64,000 nt of DNA. It comes from Sphingobium sp. CR2-8 (GTDB lineage: Bacteria > Pseudomonadota > Alphaproteobacteria > Sphingomonadales > Sphingomonadaceae). A program made the translations under genes and the position numbers. The notes under the pieces are model-generated. The model had not been told where the DNA came from. It worked only from the letters and a program-made list of their open reading frames with translations, and searched no databases. The stretch covers positions 226,501-290,500 of the forward strand of contig NZ_JAYKZY010000001.1 in assembly GCF_035818615.1 (NCBI RefSeq), read 5' to 3'. Below are positions 8,786 through 16,461 of the stretch, piece after piece (positions within the stretch are counted from its first letter, which is position 1; the number at the start of each line of letters is the position of its first letter).

Positions 8786-10432
8786 ATGAGCGAAAACGCA
8801 AACCTCTTCGAGAGCGTCGAAAACGTCGAGATCAAGCTGTCCCGGACCAAGACCTGGAGCGGGCTGGAAACCGAACCTGCCTATTTCCCCAAAGAACGGG
8901 ATGAGGCCTATACGAAGAATCTGGGTGATCCCGGCAGCTTCCCCTTCACCCGGGGCGCATATCCGCAAATGTACCGCAGCCGCATGTGGACGTTGCGCAA
9001 TATCGTCGGTTACGGTTCGCCGGAAGACACCAGGCAGGGCCTCGAAATGGTGCTGGCGTCGGGCGGAACCGGCGTCAGTATCGTGCCAGATCCGCTGACG
9101 ACCCAGAGCGTGGATGCAGATCACCCTGCTTTCGCGCCGGAAGTGGGGCTGGAGGGCTGTTCGCTCCCAACGTTGCGCGATGCCGAAAGGCTTCTGGACG
9201 GCGTCGATCTCGCAAAAGTGGATACCGCCTGGCACTGGGGTGCAATGGCTTATCCGCTCATCGCATCAGTCCATGCAAAGCGCGGGCAGCCGCTCTCCAC
9301 CCTGCAAGGCTCCAATATGCCGGATATGTTGCAGCAAACGCTGTGCGGTTGGGGTAAGCATCTCGTGCCCGCCGAATTCGGGCATCGCATCGCTGTGGAT
9401 GAGATTGAGTTCAGCGTTCGTAACAGCCCGAAATGGGCGCTGGGCATGCCGCAGGCCTATGATCTACGCGAGCGCGGTCTTTCACCGGCGGGAGAAATAG
9501 CGCTGGGCATGGCCATGATCAACAAGACGATGGAAGATCTGATCGAGCGCGGCCTGACCGTGGATCAGGTTGCGCCCAGCCTGGCGTGGGTCTCGACATC
9601 CGACATCGACTTTTTTGAGGAGGTTGCGAAGTTTCGTGCGCTGCGCCGCTATTGGGCGCGGACAATGAAAGAACGTTTCGGATCGCAGGATGTGCGCGCC
9701 CAGCGGCTTCGCATCGCCTGCCACACGTCGGGCAAATCACTGGTCTACAAGCAGCCGTTGAACAACCTTACCCGTACCGCTATTCAAGGGCTGGCGGCGT
9801 TGTGCGGCGGGGTTCAATCGCTCGAGGCCTGCACATTCGACGAACCGGTATGCGTGCCAACGCACGAGGCAAGGGAACTTGCCACGCGACAGCAGCAAAT
9901 TCTGGCCAACGAAGTCGGCGCGGCCCGCGTGGCCGACCCGTTTGGCGGCAGCTATTATGTCGAAGCGCTCACCGATCAAGTAGAGGCGGAGGCGATTGCC
10001 ATGCTGACGCGGATCGAAAAAGTCGGCCTTATCGAAGCGATCGCCAGCGGCCAGATCGAGCAGATGATGGACGATTTCAATTTCGAATTGCAGCGTGAAA
10101 TGGACAGCGGCGAGCGTATCATGGTTGGCGTCAACCGGTTTGTGCCGGAAGACGAGCCGTCACCCACGCGGTTCAAGTTCGACCGCACGAATACCTATGC
10201 CCACATCCGTCGTTTTTCAGAACTCAAGCAGCAGCGCGATCAGGGCCTATGGTCTACTGCGTTGAACAAAGTGCACACTGTCGTTCGCGACGGCAATAAT
10301 CCGATGCAGGCCATGATCGACGCGTTCATTGCCGACGCCAGCATTGGTGAGATATGGGGAACCGTTCGCGTGGCCTATGGTCATCCTTTCGACCCTTATG
10401 GTCACCTTCAAGCACCGTTGAGTTACACATGA
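8786..10432 (+). CDS. Methylmalonyl-CoA mutase-like large subunit, strongly divergent
   Basis: A 548-residue TIM-barrel subunit of the adenosylcobalamin-dependent acyl-CoA mutase family, about the length of the separate large subunits (HcmA/IcmA type). Family landmarks are RGAYPQMYRSRMWTLR (57-71), FFEEVAKFRALRRYW (276-290), HTSGKSL (313-319), NNLTRTAIQGLAA (326-338) and DPFGGSYYVE. By my alignment from memory, several functional positions differ from methylmalonyl-CoA mutase: Ile73 at the Tyr89 position, Val100 where hydroxyisobutyryl-CoA mutase has Asp117, Met178 at Gln197, Gly188 at Arg207, and Asp226 at the catalytic His244. It may isomerise a different acyl-CoA or have altered chemistry. 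It overlaps the small subunit by ATGA (10429-10432). Confidence 0.88.
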   Translation: MSENANLFESVENVEIKLSRTKTWSGLETEPAYFPKERDEAYTKNLGDPGSFPFTRGAYPQMYRSRMWTLRNIVGYGSPEDTRQGLEMVLASGGTGVSIVPDPLTTQSVDADHPAFAPEVGLEGCSLPTLRDAERLLDGVDLAKVDTAWHWGAMAYPLIASVHAKRGQPLSTLQGSNMPDMLQQTLCGWGKHLVPAEFGHRIAVDEIEFSVRNSPKWALGMPQAYDLRERGLSPAGEIALGMAMINKTMEDLIERGLTVDQVAPSLAWVSTSDIDFFEEVAKFRALRRYWARTMKERFGSQDVRAQRLRIACHTSGKSLVYKQPLNNLTRTAIQGLAALCGGVQSLEACTFDEPVCVPTHEARELATRQQQILANEVGAARVADPFGGSYYVEALTDQVEAEAIAMLTRIEKVGLIEAIASGQIEQMMDDFNFELQREMDSGERIMVGVNRFVPEDEPSPTRFKFDRTNTYAHIRRFSELKQQRDQGLWSTALNKVHTVVRDGNNPMQAMIDAFIADASIGEIWGTVRVAYGHPFDPYGHLQAPLSYT

Positions 10433-10839
10433 ACAAGCCGAACACAGTCCGCTGCATGCTTGGGATGTTGGGCACGGATGTCCATTCCAAGGGCATACGC
10501 ACACTGGCGCGCCTGCTGAACGAAGCAGGCGGCATAGAGGTCGATTATATCGGCGAGCATAATAGCGTGGAGGGAATGGCGGCGGCCGTTGCGGAGCGGA
10601 AGTCCGATGTCGTGGGCATCAGTTTTTCGTCTGCGGCCTATGTCGAATATACGCGTCAGTTGATCGAGGCGATGAAGGCGAAAGGGGTAGGGCACGTCCC
10701 CGTAATTCTGGGCGGAATCATCCATCCGGATGACGTCGAAGAACTCAAGGAGATGGGTGTGGCGGGCGTGTTTGGCGCAGGGTCTAAGACGCAGGACATC
10801 ATTCTTTTTGTACAGAATGCAGGTGTGTCAAGTCTATGA
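10429..10839 (+). CDS. Cobalamin-binding small subunit of the mutase
   Basis: A 136-residue B12-binding Rossmann-like domain. D17-V-H19-S-K-G22 is the DxHxxG motif whose His coordinates cobalt. GISFSS (about residues 64-69) and VILGGIIHPDDVEEL complete the SxL/GG signature around the nucleotide tail. I take ATG 10429, which overlaps the large-subunit stop; the frame is open further upstream but lies inside the large-subunit gene. The split into large and small polypeptides resembles hydroxyisobutyryl-CoA and isobutyryl-CoA mutases. Its stop overlaps the ferredoxin start (ATGA at 10836-10839). The intact cobalt-binding motif argues that the mutase is functional despite its altered large subunit. 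Confidence 0.93.
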   Translation: MNKPNTVRCMLGMLGTDVHSKGIRTLARLLNEAGGIEVDYIGEHNSVEGMAAAVAERKSDVVGISFSSAAYVEYTRQLIEAMKAKGVGHVPVILGGIIHPDDVEELKEMGVAGVFGAGSKTQDIILFVQNAGVSSL

Positions 10840-11186
10840 AGGATTATGTCGATGTCTGCGCGGTTGATGACATTCCCAACGGCAAACATCGCGCCTTTCT
10901 GATCGACGGCACCTCTATACTGGTATTCCGCATCAACGCGGACGCTTACGCGTTGGAGAATCGCTGCACCCATCTTGACTTTCCTCTGGAGGGGGGGCGA
11001 CAGATCGGCACGACAATCGTCTGCCGGAAGCATGGCGCGCGTTTCGATATATGCTCTGGCAAAGTCGTTACCGGACCGGCCGTCGATCCGCTGCGGTGTT
11101 TTTCCACGCGGGTGCGCCAAGGACGCATTGAAGTTCAGCCCGGCGCGACCAGAAACCTAGGCCCGTTCATTGCTCAGGACATCTGA
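10836..11186 (+). CDS. Rieske-type ferredoxin
   Basis: A 116-residue Rieske ferredoxin with ligands C44-T-H46 and C63-x2-H66 (CTH and CRKH), typical of bacterial dioxygenase electron carriers. It would pass electrons from a reductase to the oxygenase encoded at 7376. It is translationally coupled to the B12 small subunit, so oxygenase, mutase and ferredoxin form one operon. No ferredoxin reductase is found in the window, so a shared reductase elsewhere is likely. Confidence 0.92.
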   Translation: MKDYVDVCAVDDIPNGKHRAFLIDGTSILVFRINADAYALENRCTHLDFPLEGGRQIGTTIVCRKHGARFDICSGKVVTGPAVDPLRCFSTRVRQGRIEVQPGATRNLGPFIAQDI

Positions 11187-11197
11187 ATTCACCGAAG

Positions 11198-11716
11198 GAA
11201 TGGCTAAAGCACGGAAACCAAAAGGAGATCGAAGTATGGGTCGCAAGTGCCGCGAGGCTGAGCCGCCTTGAAGACATGAAAGACATAAAGCGCCTGAAAG
11301 ACGCGTTACACAGAACTGGCCAACAGCAGCCGGAAAAGCCCCATACAGGCGGTGAGATCAACGCGCTTTTCACCGACGACGTTTTCACATCGTTGCGACG
11401 GGTGCGCCTCCGTTAATAGGATCGTCTGCGATCAAATGAGCGGTTCGACGACGGCACGCTCCATTATTATTCCTAACGCCTGCTGGGCAACCCCTATATC
11501 GAAGTGAACTGCGATACGACGCAAGGACGATGGCATGTCGCCGTCTCCCTCCACTGGCGAGATATGGGCGCTATTTGGTCGACGGCTTTTTATGACGATG
11601 AATTTGCCCGCACGACCGAGGGCAGGCGCATAAAAGGCCTGTGCGGCAACGCATCTGCCTTCGCGCCGTTCGAAAAGTTGGTGACGGCGCTCGTCTTTAT
11701 TGACCAACGAGTCTAG
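11198..11716 (+). pseudogene. SnoaL/NTF2-like protein, decayed by stop codons
   Basis: One reading frame from about 11198 to the TAG at 11714-11716 reads like a SnoaL-like (NTF2-fold) protein of catabolic islands. It has LSRLEDMKDIKRLKDAL at the start, NALFTDDVF, then RFDDGTLHYYS, GNPYIEVNCDTTQGRWH and AFYDDEFARTTEGRRIKGL. It is broken by tandem stops TAA-TAG at 11414-11419 and a TAA at 11474-11476, all in the same frame. No start codon is evident before the first conserved segment. It lies directly after the ferredoxin, so it was probably once the last gene of the operon. Confidence 0.8.
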
Positions 11717-11873
11717 CCGTGGACCACGACAGAGCTTGCTCCCGCTCTTGCCAAAAACGCCTCACCGCCATTCCGAGCTCCAGTTCCGCCTTTCAAAAAG
11801 CGTTATCCCATCGGAATATCCCGCCGGATGATAGGAGCGACACTCAACTCATCACAGATATGAAGCTCAAGCT

Positions 11874-11908
11874 GAAGGGATCTGGCGCAATCAGCGCCAG
11901 ATCCCTTC
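11874..11908. terminator. Strong hairpin terminator
   Basis: Perfect 15-bp stem (11874-11888 with 11894-11908; GAAGGGATCTGGCGC arm) and a 5-nt AATCA loop. It sits 6 bp beyond the stop of the minus-strand TonB receptor and probably ends transcripts from both sides. The stretch 11717-11873 holds nothing else I recognise. Confidence 0.85.
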
Positions 11909-11914
11909 AATTTC

Positions 11915-14359
11915 TTAGAATCTGAACGTTCCCTGCAGGGTGACTTCGCGAGGCCGCGCCACAGCGCCAACGATCTGGCCGGGAGGCGCCAGCGGTTGAT
12001 CGATCGCGTTGCTGATATAATAGTTGTTCGTAAGATTCTGGGCAATCAACGCCAATTCCCACTTATCATCCGCATCATGCAAACGAACGCTGGTGTTCAA
12101 CAGGGCAAAGCCATTCTGCCGACCAACGGGGTTGAGTGTTTCGCTTGCGTTATAGTTGCTTGTATAGCGAACATCACCTGTAAAACCGATCCTCACCGTG
12201 TTGGTCAGGCCTGTATCATAGGTGAACCCGCCGCTCAGATTGACCTTCGGCGCGCGCGCCAGGCGGCGATCGGTCAGACTTTGGGTAGATGCCGTGCCCA
12301 CCGGCACACAACCTTGTGCCACAGTCTGACCAGCATAACATGGCGCATCGGGGAAACTCTGAAACTTCGCCTCATTATAGGCGGCCGATCCGTGGAGCTG
12401 CAAATCTGCATCGACCTGATAGATCGCCTCGAGTTCGACGCCGGTCGTCCGTGCCGATGCGGCATTGCGGATCTGGTTCGACACCGTGGGTGCATCGAAC
12501 GTCTGAACCTGAAGATTGTCGAATGTGTAGCGATAGGCCGCCGCCGTCAGCCGCAGCTTGCGATTGAAGAATTCGCCTTTGGCCCCAATCTCGAACCCCT
12601 TCACCTTTTCCGGCGCAAAGCGAATGGTGTTCTCAGTAAAGGACGGCACGACCAAGTTGGCCTGCGCATAGCCGCCGGACTTGAAGCCAGTCTTATAGGC
12701 CGCATAAAGCGTCGTATTGCCGTTGGGATGCCATGTCAGCGTCGCCTCTGGCGAGATGTTATCGTCGCTGGACTTGCCGGCTATCAGGTCGCCTTGCGCG
12801 CGAGAGAAGCCGAAGGCCCCAAACGCGGCCTGAACATAGTCGTTGCCGCCGATGGTCTTGTACGATTGATAGGTGTACCGCGCGCCGCCTGCCAGTTGTA
12901 GATTGTCCAGGATGTCGAACGTAACCTGACCAAAGCCGGAATAGGTTTTGGAACTGCTGTCCCAACCGCCGCTAAAATTATCAAACCGTCCGGTTGCTGG
13001 ATCAAGGCCAAGCGAAACAAGGCTGACATTCTGGTTGAACGGAAAGCTTTCGCTTTCGAAAAAGCCGCCTGCCATGAGGTTTATCGGCCCGTCGAAGCTT
13101 GTTTGAATGCGCAGCTCCTGAGCGAAGTCGCGGCTGGCAGAGGCATTATACGCCCAGAAGTTGCCCTGCGACCCGAACTGCACATTGTCGAAGAACTTGT
13201 TCTTGAACTTATAGAAGCTGGTGACTGACGTGATGCTGAAGCTGTCGCCCTCATAGCTTGCGTTGAGCGACGCCAGTACGGCCCAGAAATCATTATAGGG
13301 ATTGCCATCACGCGCATTAGGGAAGGCTGCGGCGCGCTGTGGATTGAACGAAGCTGTCTGACGTCGACCGTCCACCTTGCAGTCGCCGGACGCGTCGATC
13401 AGGGGAGAACCCGTAGCGAAATCAAACGCTACAGGTTTGCCCAGCGGATTGGCGCATTTGATCTCGGTCGTAGAATTCGTCCCGGTGCGATCCTTGGAAT
13501 CCGTCGCAAAAACCTTGAGCACGGCGCGAAATTCGTCCGTTGGCGCCCAGTCTAGCGTCACGCGTCCCAGATATTCGCGTTGCCCAGGGGAGCGCGAATA
13601 GGGAACCGGCGCGTGGGGGAAGAGCGGATCGGTCGGAAGGGTGAAGACCTGCCCGCCTACTCTCATCCAGCCATCCATCTTGCTGGCGCGACCGGCAACC
13701 CTGAAGCCCAGCGTATCGGAAATCGGCCCGGAAATAGCACCTTCCACATAGCGCTGATTTGCCTTGAATTCGTAGCCGGCTCTCACAAAGCCCTTCAGTT
13801 CCTTCGTTGCGCCTGCACTGGAGACCGAAATCACGCCGGCCGGGCTGTTCTTGCCGAAGAACAGCGCCTGTGGCCCCTTCAGCACCTCGACTTGCTCCAG
13901 ATCGAAGAAGCCAGCCGTAATGATGCGGCCGCGGCTTATCTGCGTACCGTCAATATTCACGCTGACGGTCGAGGCAAGACCTGTATCCTGTGATGACGAA
14001 CCGATGCCGCGGATGGTCAGAACGGCGCCCGACCCGCCGCCGCCAGTGGACTGGATCGTCACCTGCGGCACCATTTCTGCGAGCCGTGTGAAGTTCGTAG
14101 TGTTATATTTTGCAATGTCCGCTGCACCCAGCGCAGACACCGCTACGGGGACGTCGATCAAGGATTCCGTTTTCTTGCGTGCAGTGACGACAATGTCCTG
14201 AAGACCGCCCATCGAGCGCGCATCCGATTGTGCTGATTCCTGGGCGGGAGCTGTTGAACCCTCGATCTGAGCCAGCGCAGGGCTGGTGTACATTCCTATG
14301 ATTAACGCGCCCAAGCTCGCCGAGCAAAGGGCTGCCCTAGGTTTGCAAAATGCCGACAC
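11915..14359 (-). CDS. TonB-dependent outer-membrane receptor
   Basis: An 814-residue receptor starting with GTG (14357-14359) after a GGGAGAGA ribosome site. The signal peptide ends near YTSPALAQ (residue ~31). The plug begins with GLQDIVVTARKKTESLIDVPVAVS, a very common sphingomonad form, and includes EQVEVLKGPQALFFGKNSPAGVISV. The barrel ends with TLQGTFRF. It is divergent from the LLM oxidoreductase. An 18-bp inverted repeat at 14401-14418, 42 bp upstream of the start, probably overlaps its promoter. As the second receptor of the island it may import substrate or corrinoid; neither is proved. Confidence 0.93.
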   Translation of the reverse strand: MSAFCKPRAALCSASLGALIIGMYTSPALAQIEGSTAPAQESAQSDARSMGGLQDIVVTARKKTESLIDVPVAVSALGAADIAKYNTTNFTRLAEMVPQVTIQSTGGGGSGAVLTIRGIGSSSQDTGLASTVSVNIDGTQISRGRIITAGFFDLEQVEVLKGPQALFFGKNSPAGVISVSSAGATKELKGFVRAGYEFKANQRYVEGAISGPISDTLGFRVAGRASKMDGWMRVGGQVFTLPTDPLFPHAPVPYSRSPGQREYLGRVTLDWAPTDEFRAVLKVFATDSKDRTGTNSTTEIKCANPLGKPVAFDFATGSPLIDASGDCKVDGRRQTASFNPQRAAAFPNARDGNPYNDFWAVLASLNASYEGDSFSITSVTSFYKFKNKFFDNVQFGSQGNFWAYNASASRDFAQELRIQTSFDGPINLMAGGFFESESFPFNQNVSLVSLGLDPATGRFDNFSGGWDSSSKTYSGFGQVTFDILDNLQLAGGARYTYQSYKTIGGNDYVQAAFGAFGFSRAQGDLIAGKSSDDNISPEATLTWHPNGNTTLYAAYKTGFKSGGYAQANLVVPSFTENTIRFAPEKVKGFEIGAKGEFFNRKLRLTAAAYRYTFDNLQVQTFDAPTVSNQIRNAASARTTGVELEAIYQVDADLQLHGSAAYNEAKFQSFPDAPCYAGQTVAQGCVPVGTASTQSLTDRRLARAPKVNLSGGFTYDTGLTNTVRIGFTGDVRYTSNYNASETLNPVGRQNGFALLNTSVRLHDADDKWELALIAQNLTNNYYISNAIDQPLAPPGQIVGAVARPREVTLQGTFRF

Positions 14360-14400
14360 GATCTCTCTCCCATTAGAACTTAGAATCTTATTTCCAATAT

Positions 14401-14418
14401 ATAGTACTCAAATACTAT
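14401..14418. promoter_or_regulatory. Candidate operator, perfect inverted repeat
   Basis: ATAGTACTCAAATACTAT is a perfect 6-bp inverted repeat (ATAGTA / TACTAT) around a 6-nt spacer, in an AT-rich patch between the divergent TonB receptor and LLM oxidoreductase. The same 18-bp layout occurs at 6905-6922. No cognate regulator is identified. Confidence 0.55.
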
Positions 14419-14607
14419 TTATGTCAACAGGACGTGCGGGTCTGCAAGGTCGCCAACGCCGCGCGCGCCCTCCGAAAGGCACGCTTGACGTCGAAACGGT
14501 TGGAGATAGTATGAAAGAACTAGAATGAGGATGGTGAGGATGCTGTATTGCCCGTCTGCAACTTGCACCCTGGCGTACAACCATGATTACACGAGTGCTG
14601 CGATCCG

Positions 14608-15558
14608 TTGGCGGATCGGGACAGTCGGAATCGTGGACGTCGGATTTTGAGGATAGGCCTGTCCCTCCCCAATAATTGGGGTATCGCCGATGTCGGCGAA
14701 TTGATCGAGATTGGCATCCTTGCCGATACGCGCGGATTTCATGCGCTTTGGACGTCGGAACACCTGACTAATGTCAGCTATGTGCGTGATCGTATTGGTG
14801 ATGCGCCCTATTACAGCGCCTTGTCGATCCTGTCAGCCCTGGCGGTCAGAACAACCCGGGTCCAGCTTGGCACATCGGTTCTGGTCCTGCCTTTTCATAG
14901 CCCCTTCTTTGTCGCCAAATATTTCGCGACCTTGGATCATCTTTCAAAAGGGCGCGCCATTCTGGGCGCTGGTATCGGCAATGTACCCGAAGAATTCGCT
15001 GCGGTCGGAATTGCGTGGAAGGAGCGAGGGGCGCTGACGGACGAGGCCATCGACATCATCCAGGCCCTTTGGTCGACCGGGTCGGCGACACATGCAGGAC
15101 GGAATTGGATGTTCGAGGATGTTCATACGTCGCCCAAACCGTTTGGAGCCATGATCCCGATATGGATCGGTGGCATCAGTGCGGCCGCCTTGCGCCGGAC
15201 GGCTCGGGTCGGACGCGGATGGCAGGCGGTTGCTGTGACGCCCGACGAATTTCAGTCGATGAAAGGAGAGATTGTCGCCCAGGCGATCGCCATCGGCCGC
15301 GATCCTCAGGAAATAGCCGCCAGTATGCGAATTAACATCACCTTCGAAGGAGAGGGAATGACCGAAGGCGAATTGAAAGCGGCGATCGATGTGGATCGCG
15401 TCGACACCTTGCGGCAGGTGGTTGACATCTACCGATCCGCTGGCGCGACCGATATGATCTTTGCGTTGAATTGCCGACGCCCGGACGCAGTAAAGGCGGC
15501 GATTGCGAAAATCGCCGATGCGCTCGCACATCTGCTTTATGAAGGAGCAATTTCATGA
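14608..15558 (+). CDS. LLM-class, probably F420-dependent, oxidoreductase
   Basis: A 316-residue luciferase-like TIM-barrel protein of the TIGR03619-like F420-dependent group. Landmarks are ILRIGLSLPN at the first strand, ALWTSEHL, RVQLGTSVLVLPFHSP, LSKGRAILGAGIGNVPEEF, and PKPFGAMIPIWIGG. The frame opens at TTG 14608, but another TTG in the ILRIG region (about 14647) could be the true start; neither has a strong ribosome site. Its last codon overlaps the SRPBCC start (ATGA at 15555-15558). The cof genes at the left edge make F420 use plausible. The substrate is unknown. Confidence 0.85.
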   Translation: MADRDSRNRGRRILRIGLSLPNNWGIADVGELIEIGILADTRGFHALWTSEHLTNVSYVRDRIGDAPYYSALSILSALAVRTTRVQLGTSVLVLPFHSPFFVAKYFATLDHLSKGRAILGAGIGNVPEEFAAVGIAWKERGALTDEAIDIIQALWSTGSATHAGRNWMFEDVHTSPKPFGAMIPIWIGGISAAALRRTARVGRGWQAVAVTPDEFQSMKGEIVAQAIAIGRDPQEIAASMRINITFEGEGMTEGELKAAIDVDRVDTLRQVVDIYRSAGATDMIFALNCRRPDAVKAAIAKIADALAHLLYEGAIS

Positions 15559-15980
15559 CGATTTCGATCGATGCCGTAATCGATGCCCCCGTGGCCGACA
15601 TTTGGGCTTTGATTTCAGATTTTGGAAATCTCGCGCGATGGCATCCTCTGGTCGAGCGCTGCGAAACCATTGGCGAAGGCGAAGGGGCAGTTCGTACCGT
15701 GTATTTCGCCAATTCCTGGGCCGCCGAAAGGCTCGTCCGTCTGGATCATGATCACCATATCCTGCACTACGCCATTGTCGATAGCGACAAGCCGTCCTCC
15801 ATTGGCCTTAGCGGGGCGATCTCCCTGTCGGAGCGCGGTGATGGCCAGACGGCGATCAACTGGACCTCGGGCGTAGATCAGGGGCGACCGGACGCTGCCC
15901 AGATCGATGCCTATCTCACGCAATATTACCCGACTCGTATCGAGCATTTGCGGGACGCCCTCAAGTCTTCGGTCGCTTAG
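15555..15980 (+). CDS. SRPBCC (polyketide cyclase/dehydrase-like) protein
   Basis: A 141-residue helix-grip protein. It shows the family opening (IDAVIDAPVADIWALISDFGNLARWHPLVERCE), a middle VYFANSWAAERLVRLD strand pair and a long C-terminal helix (QYYPTRIEHLRDALK). Proteins of this fold bind hydrophobic ligands and sometimes catalyse cyclisation or dehydration. It is translationally coupled to the LLM oxidoreductase, so the two probably handle the same intermediate. No catalytic residue can be assigned. Nothing recognisable follows for about 150 bp. Confidence 0.82.
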   Translation: MTISIDAVIDAPVADIWALISDFGNLARWHPLVERCETIGEGEGAVRTVYFANSWAAERLVRLDHDHHILHYAIVDSDKPSSIGLSGAISLSERGDGQTAINWTSGVDQGRPDAAQIDAYLTQYYPTRIEHLRDALKSSVA

Positions 15981-16133
15981 AGCGCGATGGAACTGGCACG
16001 CGCGATCCGGCCTGGGGTGCGCATAGAAGTGACCCGGTTCGTCTGAACAGCCTTTGACGTTTGATAAGTGGGGCGTCTGCGGGCTGATTGTTCAAACTGC
16101 CCCTCAAGTCACAGCCAATTCACGCTGGCACGG

Positions 16134-16310
16134 CTAGCGACAGGTTGTCAAAGTAGGTTTGTCAGGCGTACGCCCGCCAAGGCTCGAACGAGGTCTCCGG
16201 GCATTGCAGAAGCCTAGATATCGGCCAATCGAACTGTGTGCTTCGCTGACCAACTCGTAGGCGTGAAGGTAGACTTCCTCGCACTTCACCTAACGCGATA
16301 GATGCTCGAC
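16134..16310 (-). pseudogene. IS3-family transposase (orfB) 3' remnant
   Basis: On the minus strand 16310-16134 reads VEHLSR, a stop, then VKCEEVYLHAYELVSE, SSIGRYLGFCNARRP and SSLGGRTPDKPTL, closely matching the C-terminus of IS3 OrfB transposases. A nonsense codon replaces a Trp/Lys position. No 5' part or orfA is adjacent. The block 16311-16461 holds nothing recognisable except further IS-like sequence I could not align. Confidence 0.8.
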
Positions 16311-16461
16311 CATGACATTGTCGCGCTATTACGTAGGCTGCCGTTTGCATGATCAACAGCATCGGTCGACCGATGCTGCCAGCCACGCGGATCATCAAGG
16401 CGTGAATAAGTCGAAAGGTTCGCTGGTGCAGCCTCCAGCAGCGTGTTCACGAGAGTTGAGT

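Noticed and set aside
11198..11716. Stop-codon read-through or recoding of the SnoaL-like frame
   Set aside because: Two of the three stops are tandem (TAA-TAG) and no recoding signal is visible, so decay is simpler.
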